From an uncultured Eubacteriales bacterium (lineage in GTDB: Bacteria; Bacillota; Clostridia; Christensenellales; QALW01): a stretch of 29,045 nucleotides of DNA. How positions within the stretch are numbered: position 1 is the first letter of the stretch; each line of letters begins with the position of its first letter. This document shows, in pieces, positions 7,824-16,542 of the stretch. The translations under genes were made by a program, and so were the position numbers. The stretch covers positions 1-29,045 of the forward strand of contig URIR01000024.1 in NCBI GenBank assembly GCA_900547955.1, written 5' to 3'. The notes beneath the pieces are model-generated. The model made no database searches. It had not been told where the DNA came from and was given only the letters and a program-made list of their open reading frames with translations.

Positions 7824-8337
7824 AAATTTTAACGGCAAGTCCCCGGTCATAGCTGAAAGCGCCTATATTGATGAAATGGCGAGCGTTATAGGGGATGTTG
7901 AACTGGGCGAGAGCGTGAATCTTTGGCCAGGCGCCGTTCTGCGCGGCGATATAAATAAGATTGTTATAGGGCGGGATACAAACGTTCAGGATAACGCTAC
8001 TATCCATACTCAGCACGACGCGATAACAAATATAGGCAATTGCGTCACAATCGGCCATAACGCTGTAGTACACGGCTGTACCATAGAGGACAACGTTATG
8101 ATAGGCATGGGCGCGATAGTTTTGGATAATGCGTATATAGAAAGGGACGTTATAATCGCTGCCGGCGCTATCGTCACTCAGGGCAAAAAAATTCCTTCCC
8201 GGTCTCTTGTGATAGGAGCTCCGGGCAAGATAGTACGGCTGCTTACTCATGAAGAAATAAACGCTATCCATAATAATGCGGACGAATATGTGCATATGGC
8301 TGAGCTGTATAAATTAGAAAACATCCATATTGACTAA
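7816..8337 (+). CDS. Gamma-carbonic anhydrase-like left-handed beta-helix protein
   Basis: This is a 173-residue hexapeptide-repeat protein of the gamma-carbonic anhydrase/YrdA/PaaY group: successive turns such as VIGDVEL, VVHGCTI and VMIGMGAI. The residues that bind the active-site metal and shape the pocket are conserved: LRGD, QDNATIH, and GHNAVVHG with its two histidines. It could therefore be a zinc or iron carbonic anhydrase, although many family members have no proven activity. The ATG at 7816 is chosen because AGGAGGG lies 8 bases upstream; a TTG at 7810 is in frame but too close. The start lies inside the end of the SCIFF maturase gene, so the two are translated together. Any link to peptide maturation is only suggested by this coupling. 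Confidence 0.88.
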   Translation: MIRNFNGKSPVIAESAYIDEMASVIGDVELGESVNLWPGAVLRGDINKIVIGRDTNVQDNATIHTQHDAITNIGNCVTIGHNAVVHGCTIEDNVMIGMGAIVLDNAYIERDVIIAAGAIVTQGKKIPSRSLVIGAPGKIVRLLTHEEINAIHNNADEYVHMAELYKLENIHID

Positions 8338-8358
8338 ATCATCTTGGTAATATATAAT
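8330..8358 (+). promoter_or_regulatory. Strong SigA promoter for secDF
   Basis: TTGACT (8330-8335), a 17-base spacer and TATAAT (8353-8358) match the consensus almost fully. The -35 box overlaps the last codons of the upstream gene. The transcript would begin about 25 bases before the secD start. Confidence 0.8.
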
Positions 8359-8391
8359 AGGTAAGTATTGTTTACGCGAGGAGGACGGGCT

Positions 8392-9675
8392 ATGAAGTCA
8401 GTCAAGACGAAGAGCCTTATAACGCTGATTATTATAATAGTAATTGCGGCGTTGGCGTCCGTTTGGGCTTTTGGCTGGAACGGAGAAGGCATACTAATAG
8501 GGTATCACAGATTTTTGCCCTGGTATTCCAATGTAAAATTAGGCCAGGATATTAAGGGCGGCGTTACCATCCTTTATGAAGCGGATGCCTCTGGCAGCGA
8601 AGATTATGAGGCCGATATCGACGAGGCCAGCAAAATAATAGAGGAGCGGTTAAGCAGCCAGGGCTATACAGAGGCTCTTGTTACCAAGCAAGGTACAAAC
8701 CGCATTCGCGTTGAAGTTCCTGACGTACAGTCTACCGACGAAATATACAGTCTTGTGGGCCGGATGGGCGAATTGGAATTCCGCGATAGTGATGGAAATG
8801 TAATTCTCACGGGAGAAAATATTTCCAGCGCATATTATTACGGGTATTCTCAAGGCGAGTATCTTGTAAGCCTGACTCTTGATTCAAAGGGAACGTCGGC
8901 TTTTGCTCAGGCTACAACCAGCGCTGCCGCTAATAATGAATCCATATCCATATATTTAGACGGGGAGCTGCATTCGTCGCCTACAGTACGCGAGGCAATA
9001 ACAAACGGACAAGCCAGCATAAGCTGTGCCAGCCAGAGTGATGCTGAAGCGTTGGCTATTGTGCTTCAGAGCGGATCTCTTCCCATAAAATTAACCGAGC
9101 TCAGCAGTACTACGGTAAGCGCTACGCTGGGAGAGCAGGCTTTGAATCAAGCGCTTTTGGCCGGTCTTATAGGCATGATTCTGGTAATGCTGTTCATGGC
9201 TGTCGTATATAGGTTTATGGGGCTGGTTGCCGATATGGCCTTGTACGTTTATATCATGATATTCTATTTCTTCATAGGCACCTTCCCGTGGCTTCAGCTT
9301 ACTCTGCCTTCCATCGCGGGCGTTGTTTTAAGTATAGGCATGGCGGTAGACGCCAATATAGTTATATTTGAAAGAATTAAGGACGAATTCAGAAGCGGCA
9401 AGCCTCTTGCCAGCGCTGTGGATTCAGGCTTCTCTAAAGCGCTGAGAGCTATAATAGATTCAAATGTGACTACTATAATAGCTTCCATAGTTATGCTTTT
9501 GCCCTTCAGTCCGCCGCAGGTTAGCAATTTTGCTACCACCTTATTGGCAGGCGTAATAATTTCAATGATTACAGCAGTAGCAGTAACCAAGGGCTTTATG
9601 AAGCTGTTTATCAATATGGGCGTGGTTAAGCCCTCAGTCTTTGGCTTAAAGGGGGTAGATAAGAATGAAAAATAA
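8392..9675 (+). CDS. secD: Protein translocase subunit SecD
   Basis: SecD forms, with SecF, the membrane complex that uses the proton motive force to help proteins leave the SecYEG channel. It has 427 residues from the ATG at 8392, which follows a perfect GAGGAGG; the frame is open upstream to a TTG at 8368. Transmembrane helix 1 (about 8-27) is followed by LGQDIKGG (the family's LGLDLxGG motif), the extracytoplasmic P1 domain, and five helices in the C-terminal 180 residues with the hallmark GMAVDANIVIFERIKDE. The short form lacking the large Escherichia P1 insertion is usual in Clostridia. It overlaps secF by 11 bases. yajC, often nearby in other bacteria, is absent from this window. Confidence 0.95.
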   Translation: MKSVKTKSLITLIIIIVIAALASVWAFGWNGEGILIGYHRFLPWYSNVKLGQDIKGGVTILYEADASGSEDYEADIDEASKIIEERLSSQGYTEALVTKQGTNRIRVEVPDVQSTDEIYSLVGRMGELEFRDSDGNVILTGENISSAYYYGYSQGEYLVSLTLDSKGTSAFAQATTSAAANNESISIYLDGELHSSPTVREAITNGQASISCASQSDAEALAIVLQSGSLPIKLTELSSTTVSATLGEQALNQALLAGLIGMILVMLFMAVVYRFMGLVADMALYVYIMIFYFFIGTFPWLQLTLPSIAGVVLSIGMAVDANIVIFERIKDEFRSGKPLASAVDSGFSKALRAIIDSNVTTIIASIVMLLPFSPPQVSNFATTLLAGVIISMITAVAVTKGFMKLFINMGVVKPSVFGLKGVDKNEK

Positions 9676-11254
9676 GAAATTTCTGCCCTTTATAATATCC
9701 GCAGTAGTTATTTTAGTTGGGATAGTTTCATTAATTGCGCAGGGGCTGAATCTGGGCATTGATTTCAGAAGCGGAAAAATAGTTACCATAGATATGGGGC
9801 GCGAATTAGATACTAAGACGCTTGAAAATATGGTAACTGCCGCAGGCGGCAAGGACGCTGTTATAAAGAAGCTGGGCAATACTGCGTATAGTATACAATT
9901 CTATGTTGATGAAGAGGAATTTGCCGATATAACCGCTTCGGCAAAGCCGAATAAGACGCCTTCTTCTACAGCGACAGCAGGGCAGAACGCTCAAAACACA
10001 GCCGCTTCTGCTTCTAATTCGGCTATTTCTTCCCCCTCGGGAACAGCATCGGAAAATACTGCAGACGCTTCAGCCAGCAGTTCAGCAACTGCTGCTTCTG
10101 GGACTCCTTCCGCCTCAGGCTCGGCTTCTCCGTCTGCTTCGGCCGATAATTCCAATGAAGTAGTAAATACCAACGGCTACAGCATTGTGGAGGACAGGCT
10201 GGCAAATATGCTGTATGATTATTTCCGCGGAATGCTCTCTCCAGAATATTCAGTTGAGGGAGATGTATTAACATATAAGCTGGATTTCGGCGTTAAAATA
10301 AATCCGGATACCTTTAATGCGGCCATTGAAAGCTTTTTGAAGAATAACTATACTTCGGACTTTTCTCTGACTGAAGATAGGAAGGCTGAAGTGAAAATAA
10401 ATCTCAACAGTATGTCTTTAGAAAATATGCTCGGCGAACTGCTGCTCTATAATCTAAAGAGTGCCTCGAGAGATTTTGATTTAGTTTTTGAATCCTATGA
10501 AACTAAGGATGGTACAGTCAGCGCATCTGCCGTTATAGGAGATGGAGCAGATACGCAAGCCATAATTGACGCCGTTGTTGAAGTAGCCGGCGATAAAGCT
10601 TCAGTAACCTTTGACGGCGATAAAGCTAATATTTCTTTTTCCGTTCAAGATGCTGATAAGGAAAGGGTCACGTCTGAATTGCTGACCGCCAAGATGAGCG
10701 AATTGCTCAGCTTTGAATCAGAGGGCTCTGATTCTACAGTAAGCAGCGAGGTTGCGGCGGCAGCTTTCTGGACGGTTTTATTGGCTGCGGTTTGCATGCT
10801 GATATATATTTGGTTCCGTTTTGAGCTTTATTCAGGCATTACCGCTATTATCGGTCTGTTGCACGATATATTTGTTACAATAACAATTATGTCCTTGTTC
10901 CAGGTACAGCTTAATGCCACCTTTATAGCGGCGCTGCTGACAATAATAGGCTATGTTATTAATAATACAATAATAATTTTTGACCGCATAAGAGAGAATG
11001 GCAAGAAGCTTACCAATATATCCAATTACGAAGTAGCGCGCTTAAGCGTTAAGCAGTCGTTAAGGCGAACGTTATTCGCTTCTATTACTACTTTGATGAC
11101 CGTAGGACTGCTGTTCATTCTGGGAGTTGCTTCTGTTCAGAACTTTACCCTGCCCATTATAGTAGGCATTCTATCCAGTATGTATACTTCAACGCTGCTT
11201 AATCCGCTTATTTGGTCTTTGCTTAAGGATAAGGCTGATAAGAAAAAGAGCTGA
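9665..11254 (+). CDS. secF: Protein translocase subunit SecF with an enlarged extracytoplasmic region
   Basis: This is the partner of SecD in the translocation motor. Transmembrane helix 1 (about 7-25) leads into LGIDFRSG, and the C-terminal 165 residues hold helices 2-6 with the SecF signatures LLHDIFVTITI and IIGYVINNTIIIFDRIRE. At 529 residues it is about 200 longer than a typical SecF. The extra length lies between helix 1 and helix 2. It comprises a Ser/Ala/Thr/Pro/Gly-rich, probably disordered stretch (about 93-168, bases 9941-10168), then about 190 residues resembling repeated P1-type alpha/beta modules (for example VEVAGDKASVTFDGDKANISF). No frame break is present. The start lies inside the end of secD behind GGGGGT, so translation is coupled. 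SecF identity is certain; the role of the insertion is unknown. Confidence 0.93.
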   Translation: MKNKKFLPFIISAVVILVGIVSLIAQGLNLGIDFRSGKIVTIDMGRELDTKTLENMVTAAGGKDAVIKKLGNTAYSIQFYVDEEEFADITASAKPNKTPSSTATAGQNAQNTAASASNSAISSPSGTASENTADASASSSATAASGTPSASGSASPSASADNSNEVVNTNGYSIVEDRLANMLYDYFRGMLSPEYSVEGDVLTYKLDFGVKINPDTFNAAIESFLKNNYTSDFSLTEDRKAEVKINLNSMSLENMLGELLLYNLKSASRDFDLVFESYETKDGTVSASAVIGDGADTQAIIDAVVEVAGDKASVTFDGDKANISFSVQDADKERVTSELLTAKMSELLSFESEGSDSTVSSEVAAAAFWTVLLAAVCMLIYIWFRFELYSGITAIIGLLHDIFVTITIMSLFQVQLNATFIAALLTIIGYVINNTIIIFDRIRENGKKLTNISNYEVARLSVKQSLRRTLFASITTLMTVGLLFILGVASVQNFTLPIIVGILSSMYTSTLLNPLIWSLLKDKADKKKS

Positions 11255-11271
11255 ACCGCATTTTGATATGC

Positions 11272-11316
11272 AAATCCCTTCCGTATGAAATGCGGAAGGG
11301 ATTTTGTATAATTTTT
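11272..11316 (+). terminator. Hairpin terminator after secF
   Basis: AAATCCCTTCCG (11272-11283) and CGGAAGGGATTT (11293-11304) form a perfect 12-bp stem with a 9-base loop, followed by a broken T-rich tail (TGTATAATTTTT). An alternative stem, CCGCATTT (11257-11264) with AAATGCGG (11288-11295), competes for the same bases. Confidence 0.65.
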
Positions 11317-11348
11317 AGTTCTGTATCATATAAAGAGGTTGGATTGTT

Positions 11349-13778
11349 ATGCCTTTAGTACTTAAACCGGCTATAAAAAGCTCGCTTATAGAGAGTGATA
11401 AGGTAAGCTTGCTGTCTGAAACCCTAAAAATATCTCGTCCTTTAGCCGAAGTATTATATACGCGAGGATATAAGCAGCCTGAAGATGCAAAAGCCTTTTT
11501 ATATCCTCAAACTCAGGAGTTTTTTAATCCGCTGCTGCTTACCGATATGCCGGAGGCGTGCGAATTAGTTTCCAAACATATAAAAAGCAATTCCAGAATA
11601 GTTGTCTACGGAGATTACGACGTCGACGGCGTGTGCGCCAGCGCTATAATTTATCTTTCGCTTAAAAAGGCCGGTGCAAATATAAGCTATTATATACCCG
11701 ACAGGCATCAGGAAGGATATGGACTTAATGAAGCCGCTATGAAAGCAGTAGCCGGCCGCTATGATTTGCTTATTTCAGTAGACTGCGGCATTTCATCCTA
11801 TAAAGAGGTGGAATTGGGCAAAAGCCTGGGCATGGATATAGTCATTACCGACCATCATAGTCTGCCGGAGCGTCTGCCCGACTGCATTTGCGTGGACCCA
11901 AAGCGCCCTGGCAAACAGCCTTACAGCGAGCTGTGCGGCGCCGGCGTCGCCTTTAAATTAATATGCGCGCTTTTTGGAGAACAAGAGGGTATGGAATATA
12001 TAGATCTGGCGGCTATAGCTACTATTGCCGATATAGTGCCCCTTACCGGAGAAAACCGTCAGATAGTGCGTCTGGGCCTAAAAACAATTAATAGCTCTCC
12101 GAGGCCGGGAATAACCGCGTTGGCTAAAGCAGCGGGAGTTAACCTTAAAGAGTTGTCGGCTTCAGATATTGCTTTTACTCTGGCTCCGCGGCTAAATGCC
12201 GCCGGCAGGCTGGAAAGCGCTTCACAAAGCCTGGAGCTGCTTATAAATAATGATAACGTTGAAGAAAACGCTTTAATTCTTAACAGCCTGAATATAGAGC
12301 GTCAGGAAATAGAGAAGAATATATATCAAAACGCTGTACAAATGGCCAGCGCATCGGGGCAGATAAGAGAATCCAGAATAATAGTGCTGGCCAGCCAGGA
12401 TTGGGACAAAGGCGTTATAGGAATAGTGGCCTCAAGATTGGTAGAGCGTTTTCATCGGCCATGCATACTGTTCGCGCTGGAGGATGGTTTAGCGACAGGC
12501 TCGGGCCGAAGCGTGCAGGGCGTACATATGTTTGACATGCTCTGTCATTTTGCAGAATATTTTATTAAATTTGGCGGGCATGAAATGGCTGCAGGCATGA
12601 CTCTTAAGGCTGAGCTTTTAGAAGAGCTGTCTTTGGGCTTGGATGAATACATAAAGGAAAATATCAGTCCCAAATGCTTTTATCCCTCTGCAAAATATGA
12701 TGCAAGAGCGGATATAAGTGAAATTACTCCCCGCATATGCGAAGAACTCAAGCTTTTTGAGCCTTTTGGCATGGGCAATCCAACTCCAAAATTTCGGTTT
12801 GATAGACTTAAGCCAGCTAATATACGCACAATCGGAAAAAACAGCAACCATTTAAAGGCCAGCTTTTGCAGCGATACTACCGCTATAGAGGGTATAGCTT
12901 ATAATTTTATTAACAGCGGCATAGAATTGAATCAGAATTTTGATTATACCGTTATAGCATCTCCTATGCTGAGCAAATGGAATGATATAACTAGCGTGCT
13001 TCTGCGGCTGGACGCTGTCAGCGCTGAATTATCTGAAGACAGGTTGCTTAGTCTTATTCAGCGCGATTGCGATTTAATTATGCGTTCCTTTTATTCTCAA
13101 TTTGCTATGGATGGGGATGGAGACGAAGGGATGGAGGAAGAAGAGTTTTCTCAGTTCTGCGAAAGGCTTATAGAATTCCTTCAGGATGACATTTCCGGAA
13201 CAGCCGTGCTTTGTTCTCATCCCAATATGTGCTCCCGCTTGGTAAAGCTTGTAAGGCAGCAGTCTCCGCGTACTGATATTGCATTTTATGCTTCCGCAGG
13301 CATGGCGGGAGGATATAATATATTTCTTATAGGACCAGATTTTTCAAGAATAAATTTGGACGGATACAGCAGCGTATTTATAGCGGGTGCGCCAGCATGT
13401 ACGGTGCGCGCGCTTTCAGAGCGATTTCCGTACGCTGATTTTTATGTATATAGCAAGGCTGAGACAAACAACCTTGGACATGCTTATAACGACATAACCA
13501 GAGAGCGCATGGGACGCGCTTTTAAGCTGCTTAAGCATGTCTGCGCGCAGTCCGCGCTGCTTTTAACCCGCGAAAATTTGTCACTAACCGCGCACAGCCT
13601 TGACTCAGACATGTCGGCTGCGTTCTTGGCTTTTGCTCTGGAAGTATTCCTGCAGCTTGGATTTTTTATTGAGGAATCAAACGGCGATTTGACATTTATC
13701 AAAATTAGTCCTAATATAAAGCAAACGGAATTGCAAAAGAGCATAATATACAGCAATATAACGCAATTCCTGCAGTAG
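11349..13778 (+). CDS. recJ: Single-stranded-DNA-specific exonuclease RecJ
   Basis: RecJ is a 5'-3' single-strand DNA exonuclease of recombination and mismatch repair. It has 809 residues, a length typical of Firmicutes. The DHH phosphoesterase domain carries the metal ligands in GDYDVDGVCAS (D89, D91, D93), VDCG (D145) and DHH (168-170). The DHHA1 domain carries the GGHEMAAGM motif, then an OB-fold follows (about 470-560 with FEPFGMGNPTP). A poorly conserved C-terminal region of about 230 residues contains an acidic patch (DGDGDEGMEEEEF); such C-terminal extensions are common in Firmicute RecJ. The start follows GAGG 9-10 bases upstream. In many Clostridia an adenine phosphoribosyltransferase gene (apt) separates recJ from relA; here there is none. 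Confidence 0.95.
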   Translation: MPLVLKPAIKSSLIESDKVSLLSETLKISRPLAEVLYTRGYKQPEDAKAFLYPQTQEFFNPLLLTDMPEACELVSKHIKSNSRIVVYGDYDVDGVCASAIIYLSLKKAGANISYYIPDRHQEGYGLNEAAMKAVAGRYDLLISVDCGISSYKEVELGKSLGMDIVITDHHSLPERLPDCICVDPKRPGKQPYSELCGAGVAFKLICALFGEQEGMEYIDLAAIATIADIVPLTGENRQIVRLGLKTINSSPRPGITALAKAAGVNLKELSASDIAFTLAPRLNAAGRLESASQSLELLINNDNVEENALILNSLNIERQEIEKNIYQNAVQMASASGQIRESRIIVLASQDWDKGVIGIVASRLVERFHRPCILFALEDGLATGSGRSVQGVHMFDMLCHFAEYFIKFGGHEMAAGMTLKAELLEELSLGLDEYIKENISPKCFYPSAKYDARADISEITPRICEELKLFEPFGMGNPTPKFRFDRLKPANIRTIGKNSNHLKASFCSDTTAIEGIAYNFINSGIELNQNFDYTVIASPMLSKWNDITSVLLRLDAVSAELSEDRLLSLIQRDCDLIMRSFYSQFAMDGDGDEGMEEEEFSQFCERLIEFLQDDISGTAVLCSHPNMCSRLVKLVRQQSPRTDIAFYASAGMAGGYNIFLIGPDFSRINLDGYSSVFIAGAPACTVRALSERFPYADFYVYSKAETNNLGHAYNDITRERMGRAFKLLKHVCAQSALLLTRENLSLTAHSLDSDMSAAFLAFALEVFLQLGFFIEESNGDLTFIKISPNIKQTELQKSIIYSNITQFLQ

Positions 13779-13824
13779 CTTAAAGCGAGCTACAATTCTA
13801 TGTGGAATTTTTAAGAAGAGTTAA

Positions 13825-13854
13825 TTGTTAAAAATGGGCTGATTAGCATATAAA
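13825..13854 (+). promoter_or_regulatory. Possible promoter for relA/spoT
   Basis: TTGTTA (13825-13830), an 18-base spacer and TATAAA (13849-13854) lie in the 119-base gap after recJ. A weak hairpin pair right after the recJ stop (GTAGCT/AGCTAC, then AATTC/GAATT and TTTT) may act as a terminator before it. Confidence 0.45.
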
Positions 13855-13897
13855 TGCGCATACTAACAAAATGATAAGCCGGGGAGGGGTGAGATAT

Positions 13898-16057
13898 ATG
13901 AAAGATGAGCTTATGAAAAAGGCGAGAGAAAAATATAACGAAAAAGACTGTGCAAGCATAGAGCTTGCATATGATTTTGCTGAAAATGCCCATAGCTCCC
14001 AGAAACGCGCTTCCGGTGAACCATATATATCTCATCCTGCTCAAGTGGCTATGATACTTATGGACCTCAATATGGATGCAGCTACCATTCAGGCCGGTCT
14101 TTTGCACGACGTTATTGAGGATACTCCCTACGAATATTCGGATATAGAGGAAAAATTCGGCGGAGAGGTAGCGGCGCTTGTGGACGGCGTCACTAAATTA
14201 AACCGCATAACCTTTGATACTAAAGAGGAACAGCAGGCGGAGAGTCTTAGAAAAATGTTTATAGCTACGGCAAAAGATACGCGCGTAATTTTAGTCAAGC
14301 TGGCGGACAGGCTGCATAATATACGCACTCTGGCCAGTCTGCCATCAGAAAAGCAAATAGCCATAGCTAACGAAACCCTTGAAATTTATGCGCCTCTTGC
14401 TAACCGTTTAGGTATATATCAGATAAAATGGGAATTAGAAGACGATTCTCTCAGGTATCTTGACCCGGAGGCGTATTTCAGCATTTATAACGGTATACAT
14501 CAAAAGCGGGCCGAGCGGGAGGAATATATAAAGAAAGTTATTGATATGATGCGGCCCAAGCTTGAGGAAGCGGGCATTAAAGCGGAAATATACGGCCGAG
14601 CTAAACATTTTTACAGCATATACCGTAAAATGAAGGCGCATAATGTGGGCATAGATCAAATTTACGACCTGACGGCTGTCCGCATTATTGTAGATTCAGA
14701 GAAGGATTGTTACGGGGCGCTGGGCATAGTGCATACAATGTTTAAGCCGATGCCTGGACGTTTTAAGGATTATATAGCGATGCCAAAAGCTAATATGTAT
14801 CAATCTCTGCATACCACAGTAATAGGCCCTAACGGCACGCCGTTTGAAATCCAGATTCGGACGCATGAAATGCACGAAACTGCCGAATACGGAATAGCTG
14901 CTCATTGGAAATATAAGGAGGGCGCCGCCAATAAAAAAAGCAGCATGGATGAAAAAATGGCATGGCTGCGCAAAATGCTGGAATATGAGGCCGAATCGCG
15001 CGATTCAAGAGAATTTATAGAAAGCGTGCGCACCGACCTTTTCAGCGACGAGGTATTTGTATTTACTCCCCGCGGAGACGTTATAGATTTGCCTGCCGGT
15101 TCCACGCCGTTGGATTTTGCTTATGCCATTCATTCCGCCATAGGGCATAAGTGCATTGGAGCCAAAATTAACGGCCGGATAGTAACTCTGGACGCGCAGC
15201 TTAAGACGGGCGACATAGTGGAGATTATGACTTCCGCCTCGCCTCACGGCCCCAGCAGGGATTGGCTGAATATAGTTAAGACTAATGAAGCCAAATCAAA
15301 AATACGTCAATGGTTTAAGAAAGAGCTGAGGGAGGAAAATATAGTTAAGGGCCGGGATATGCTTGAAAAGGAAGCTAAACGTCAAGGCTATTCCCTTTCC
15401 TCCTTAATGAAAACCGAATGGCTGGAGCCTATATTTAAAAGATATAAATTGCAGAGCACAGAGGATTTATATGCTTCTGTCGGCTATGGCGGGCTCACTA
15501 TGAATCAGGTGCTTATGCGGCTTATAGAAGAATACCGTAAGGAGCATAAAATCCTCAAAGCGGAAGACGTAAACGAAACAGAGCAGGCGCATAAAAAGCC
15601 CCGTTCCATTTTAAAATCCAAGACAGACGTTATTGTCAAAGGCCAGGAGGATATGCTGGTGCGCTTTGCACGCTGCTGCAATCCCGTGCCTGGAGATGAT
15701 ATAGTCGGCTATATTACCCGAGGCAGAGGCGTATCCATTCATAGGAAAGACTGCAATAATCTTTCTGATTTTGAACCCGAACGGGAAATAGAAGTAGCGT
15801 GGGCTGTCGAAGGCGATTCGGAATATGCAGCTGGCATACAGATGCTTTGCTATGACAGGGCGGGTATATTAGTGGATATTTCCAATCAGATATATCAGAA
15901 TGAGCTTAGCCTGCTTTCTATTAATGCGCAGGCTAAAAACGGTCTGGCTAATATTACAATGACAGTTGAGATAAAAAATACTGCTCAACTACAGCAGCTT
16001 ATAAAAACCTTAAAGAAGATAAGCGGCGTAATTGAAGTATATAGGATGAATAAATAG
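13898..16057 (+). CDS. relA: Bifunctional (p)ppGpp synthetase/hydrolase (Rel/SpoT homologue)
   Basis: This enzyme makes and breaks the stringent-response alarmone. From the ATG at 13898 it has 719 residues. That start is chosen because GGGGAGGGGTGA lies just upstream; an ATG at 13871 is in frame but has no ribosome site. The hydrolase domain has the catalytic HDVIEDT (about 70-76), so hydrolysis should be active. The synthetase domain has GRAKHFYSIYRKM and YDLTAVRII. Next come TGS (VFVFTPRGDVIDLPAGST), a helical region, a zinc-finger-like segment with RFARCCNPVPGD (C593, C594) and a later conserved DC, then a C-terminal ACT domain. All domains are present, as in the long ribosome-bound Rel proteins of Firmicutes. 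It begins the run leading into dtd 8 bases downstream. Confidence 0.95.
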   Translation: MKDELMKKAREKYNEKDCASIELAYDFAENAHSSQKRASGEPYISHPAQVAMILMDLNMDAATIQAGLLHDVIEDTPYEYSDIEEKFGGEVAALVDGVTKLNRITFDTKEEQQAESLRKMFIATAKDTRVILVKLADRLHNIRTLASLPSEKQIAIANETLEIYAPLANRLGIYQIKWELEDDSLRYLDPEAYFSIYNGIHQKRAEREEYIKKVIDMMRPKLEEAGIKAEIYGRAKHFYSIYRKMKAHNVGIDQIYDLTAVRIIVDSEKDCYGALGIVHTMFKPMPGRFKDYIAMPKANMYQSLHTTVIGPNGTPFEIQIRTHEMHETAEYGIAAHWKYKEGAANKKSSMDEKMAWLRKMLEYEAESRDSREFIESVRTDLFSDEVFVFTPRGDVIDLPAGSTPLDFAYAIHSAIGHKCIGAKINGRIVTLDAQLKTGDIVEIMTSASPHGPSRDWLNIVKTNEAKSKIRQWFKKELREENIVKGRDMLEKEAKRQGYSLSSLMKTEWLEPIFKRYKLQSTEDLYASVGYGGLTMNQVLMRLIEEYRKEHKILKAEDVNETEQAHKKPRSILKSKTDVIVKGQEDMLVRFARCCNPVPGDDIVGYITRGRGVSIHRKDCNNLSDFEPEREIEVAWAVEGDSEYAAGIQMLCYDRAGILVDISNQIYQNELSLLSINAQAKNGLANITMTVEIKNTAQLQQLIKTLKKISGVIEVYRMNK

Positions 16058-16065
16058 GTATTATT

Positions 16066-16515
16066 ATGAGAGCGGTTATACAAAGAGTGATTAAAGGGTC
16101 GGTTAGCGTGGAGGGACGTGAGATTTCCGCCATTAACCGCGGTATGCTGGTCCTCTTAGGCGTAGGGCGTGAGGATAAAGCAGAAGACGTCCAATATATC
16201 GCGGATAAATTAGCTGGACTCCGTATATTTGCCGACGACGCGGGCAAAATGAATCTTTCGCTGTCCGATATAAAGGGAGAAATTTTAGCGGTTTCGCAAT
16301 TTACTCTTTATGGGGACGCCCGTAAAGGCAGACGTCCTTCCTTTTCAGAAGCCGCTCTGCCTGGCAGCGCTGAGAGTTTATATGAACAATTGATTTCAGA
16401 GCTTAAAGCTCGTGGTTTTACGGTGAAAACGGGAATATTCGGCGCTGATATGCAGCTTGGCCTTATCAATGACGGGCCGGTAACAATACTTTTGGACAGT
16501 AAAAAATTATTTTAG
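16066..16515 (+). CDS. dtd: D-aminoacyl-tRNA deacylase
   Basis: DTD hydrolyses D-amino acids (and glycine mischarged on tRNA-Ala) from tRNA, acting in proofreading on free charged tRNA. The 149-residue length is normal. The two signature motifs that build the dimer-interface active site are both present: SQFTLYGD (about 77-84) and NDGPVTI (about 135-141). The N-terminus MRAVIQRV is also typical. It starts 8 bases after relA with only a weak AGG-containing ribosome site, so it is probably read mainly by coupling. The relA-dtd-MBL-hemZ order is widespread in Clostridia. Confidence 0.96.
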   Translation: MRAVIQRVIKGSVSVEGREISAINRGMLVLLGVGREDKAEDVQYIADKLAGLRIFADDAGKMNLSLSDIKGEILAVSQFTLYGDARKGRRPSFSEAALPGSAESLYEQLISELKARGFTVKTGIFGADMQLGLINDGPVTILLDSKKLF

Positions 16516-16542
16516 AAAACTAATGCAAATGAGGTTTACGTT

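Noticed and set aside
13871..13897. Upstream ATG for relA
   Set aside because: The ribosome site lies downstream of it and is correctly placed for the ATG at 13898.
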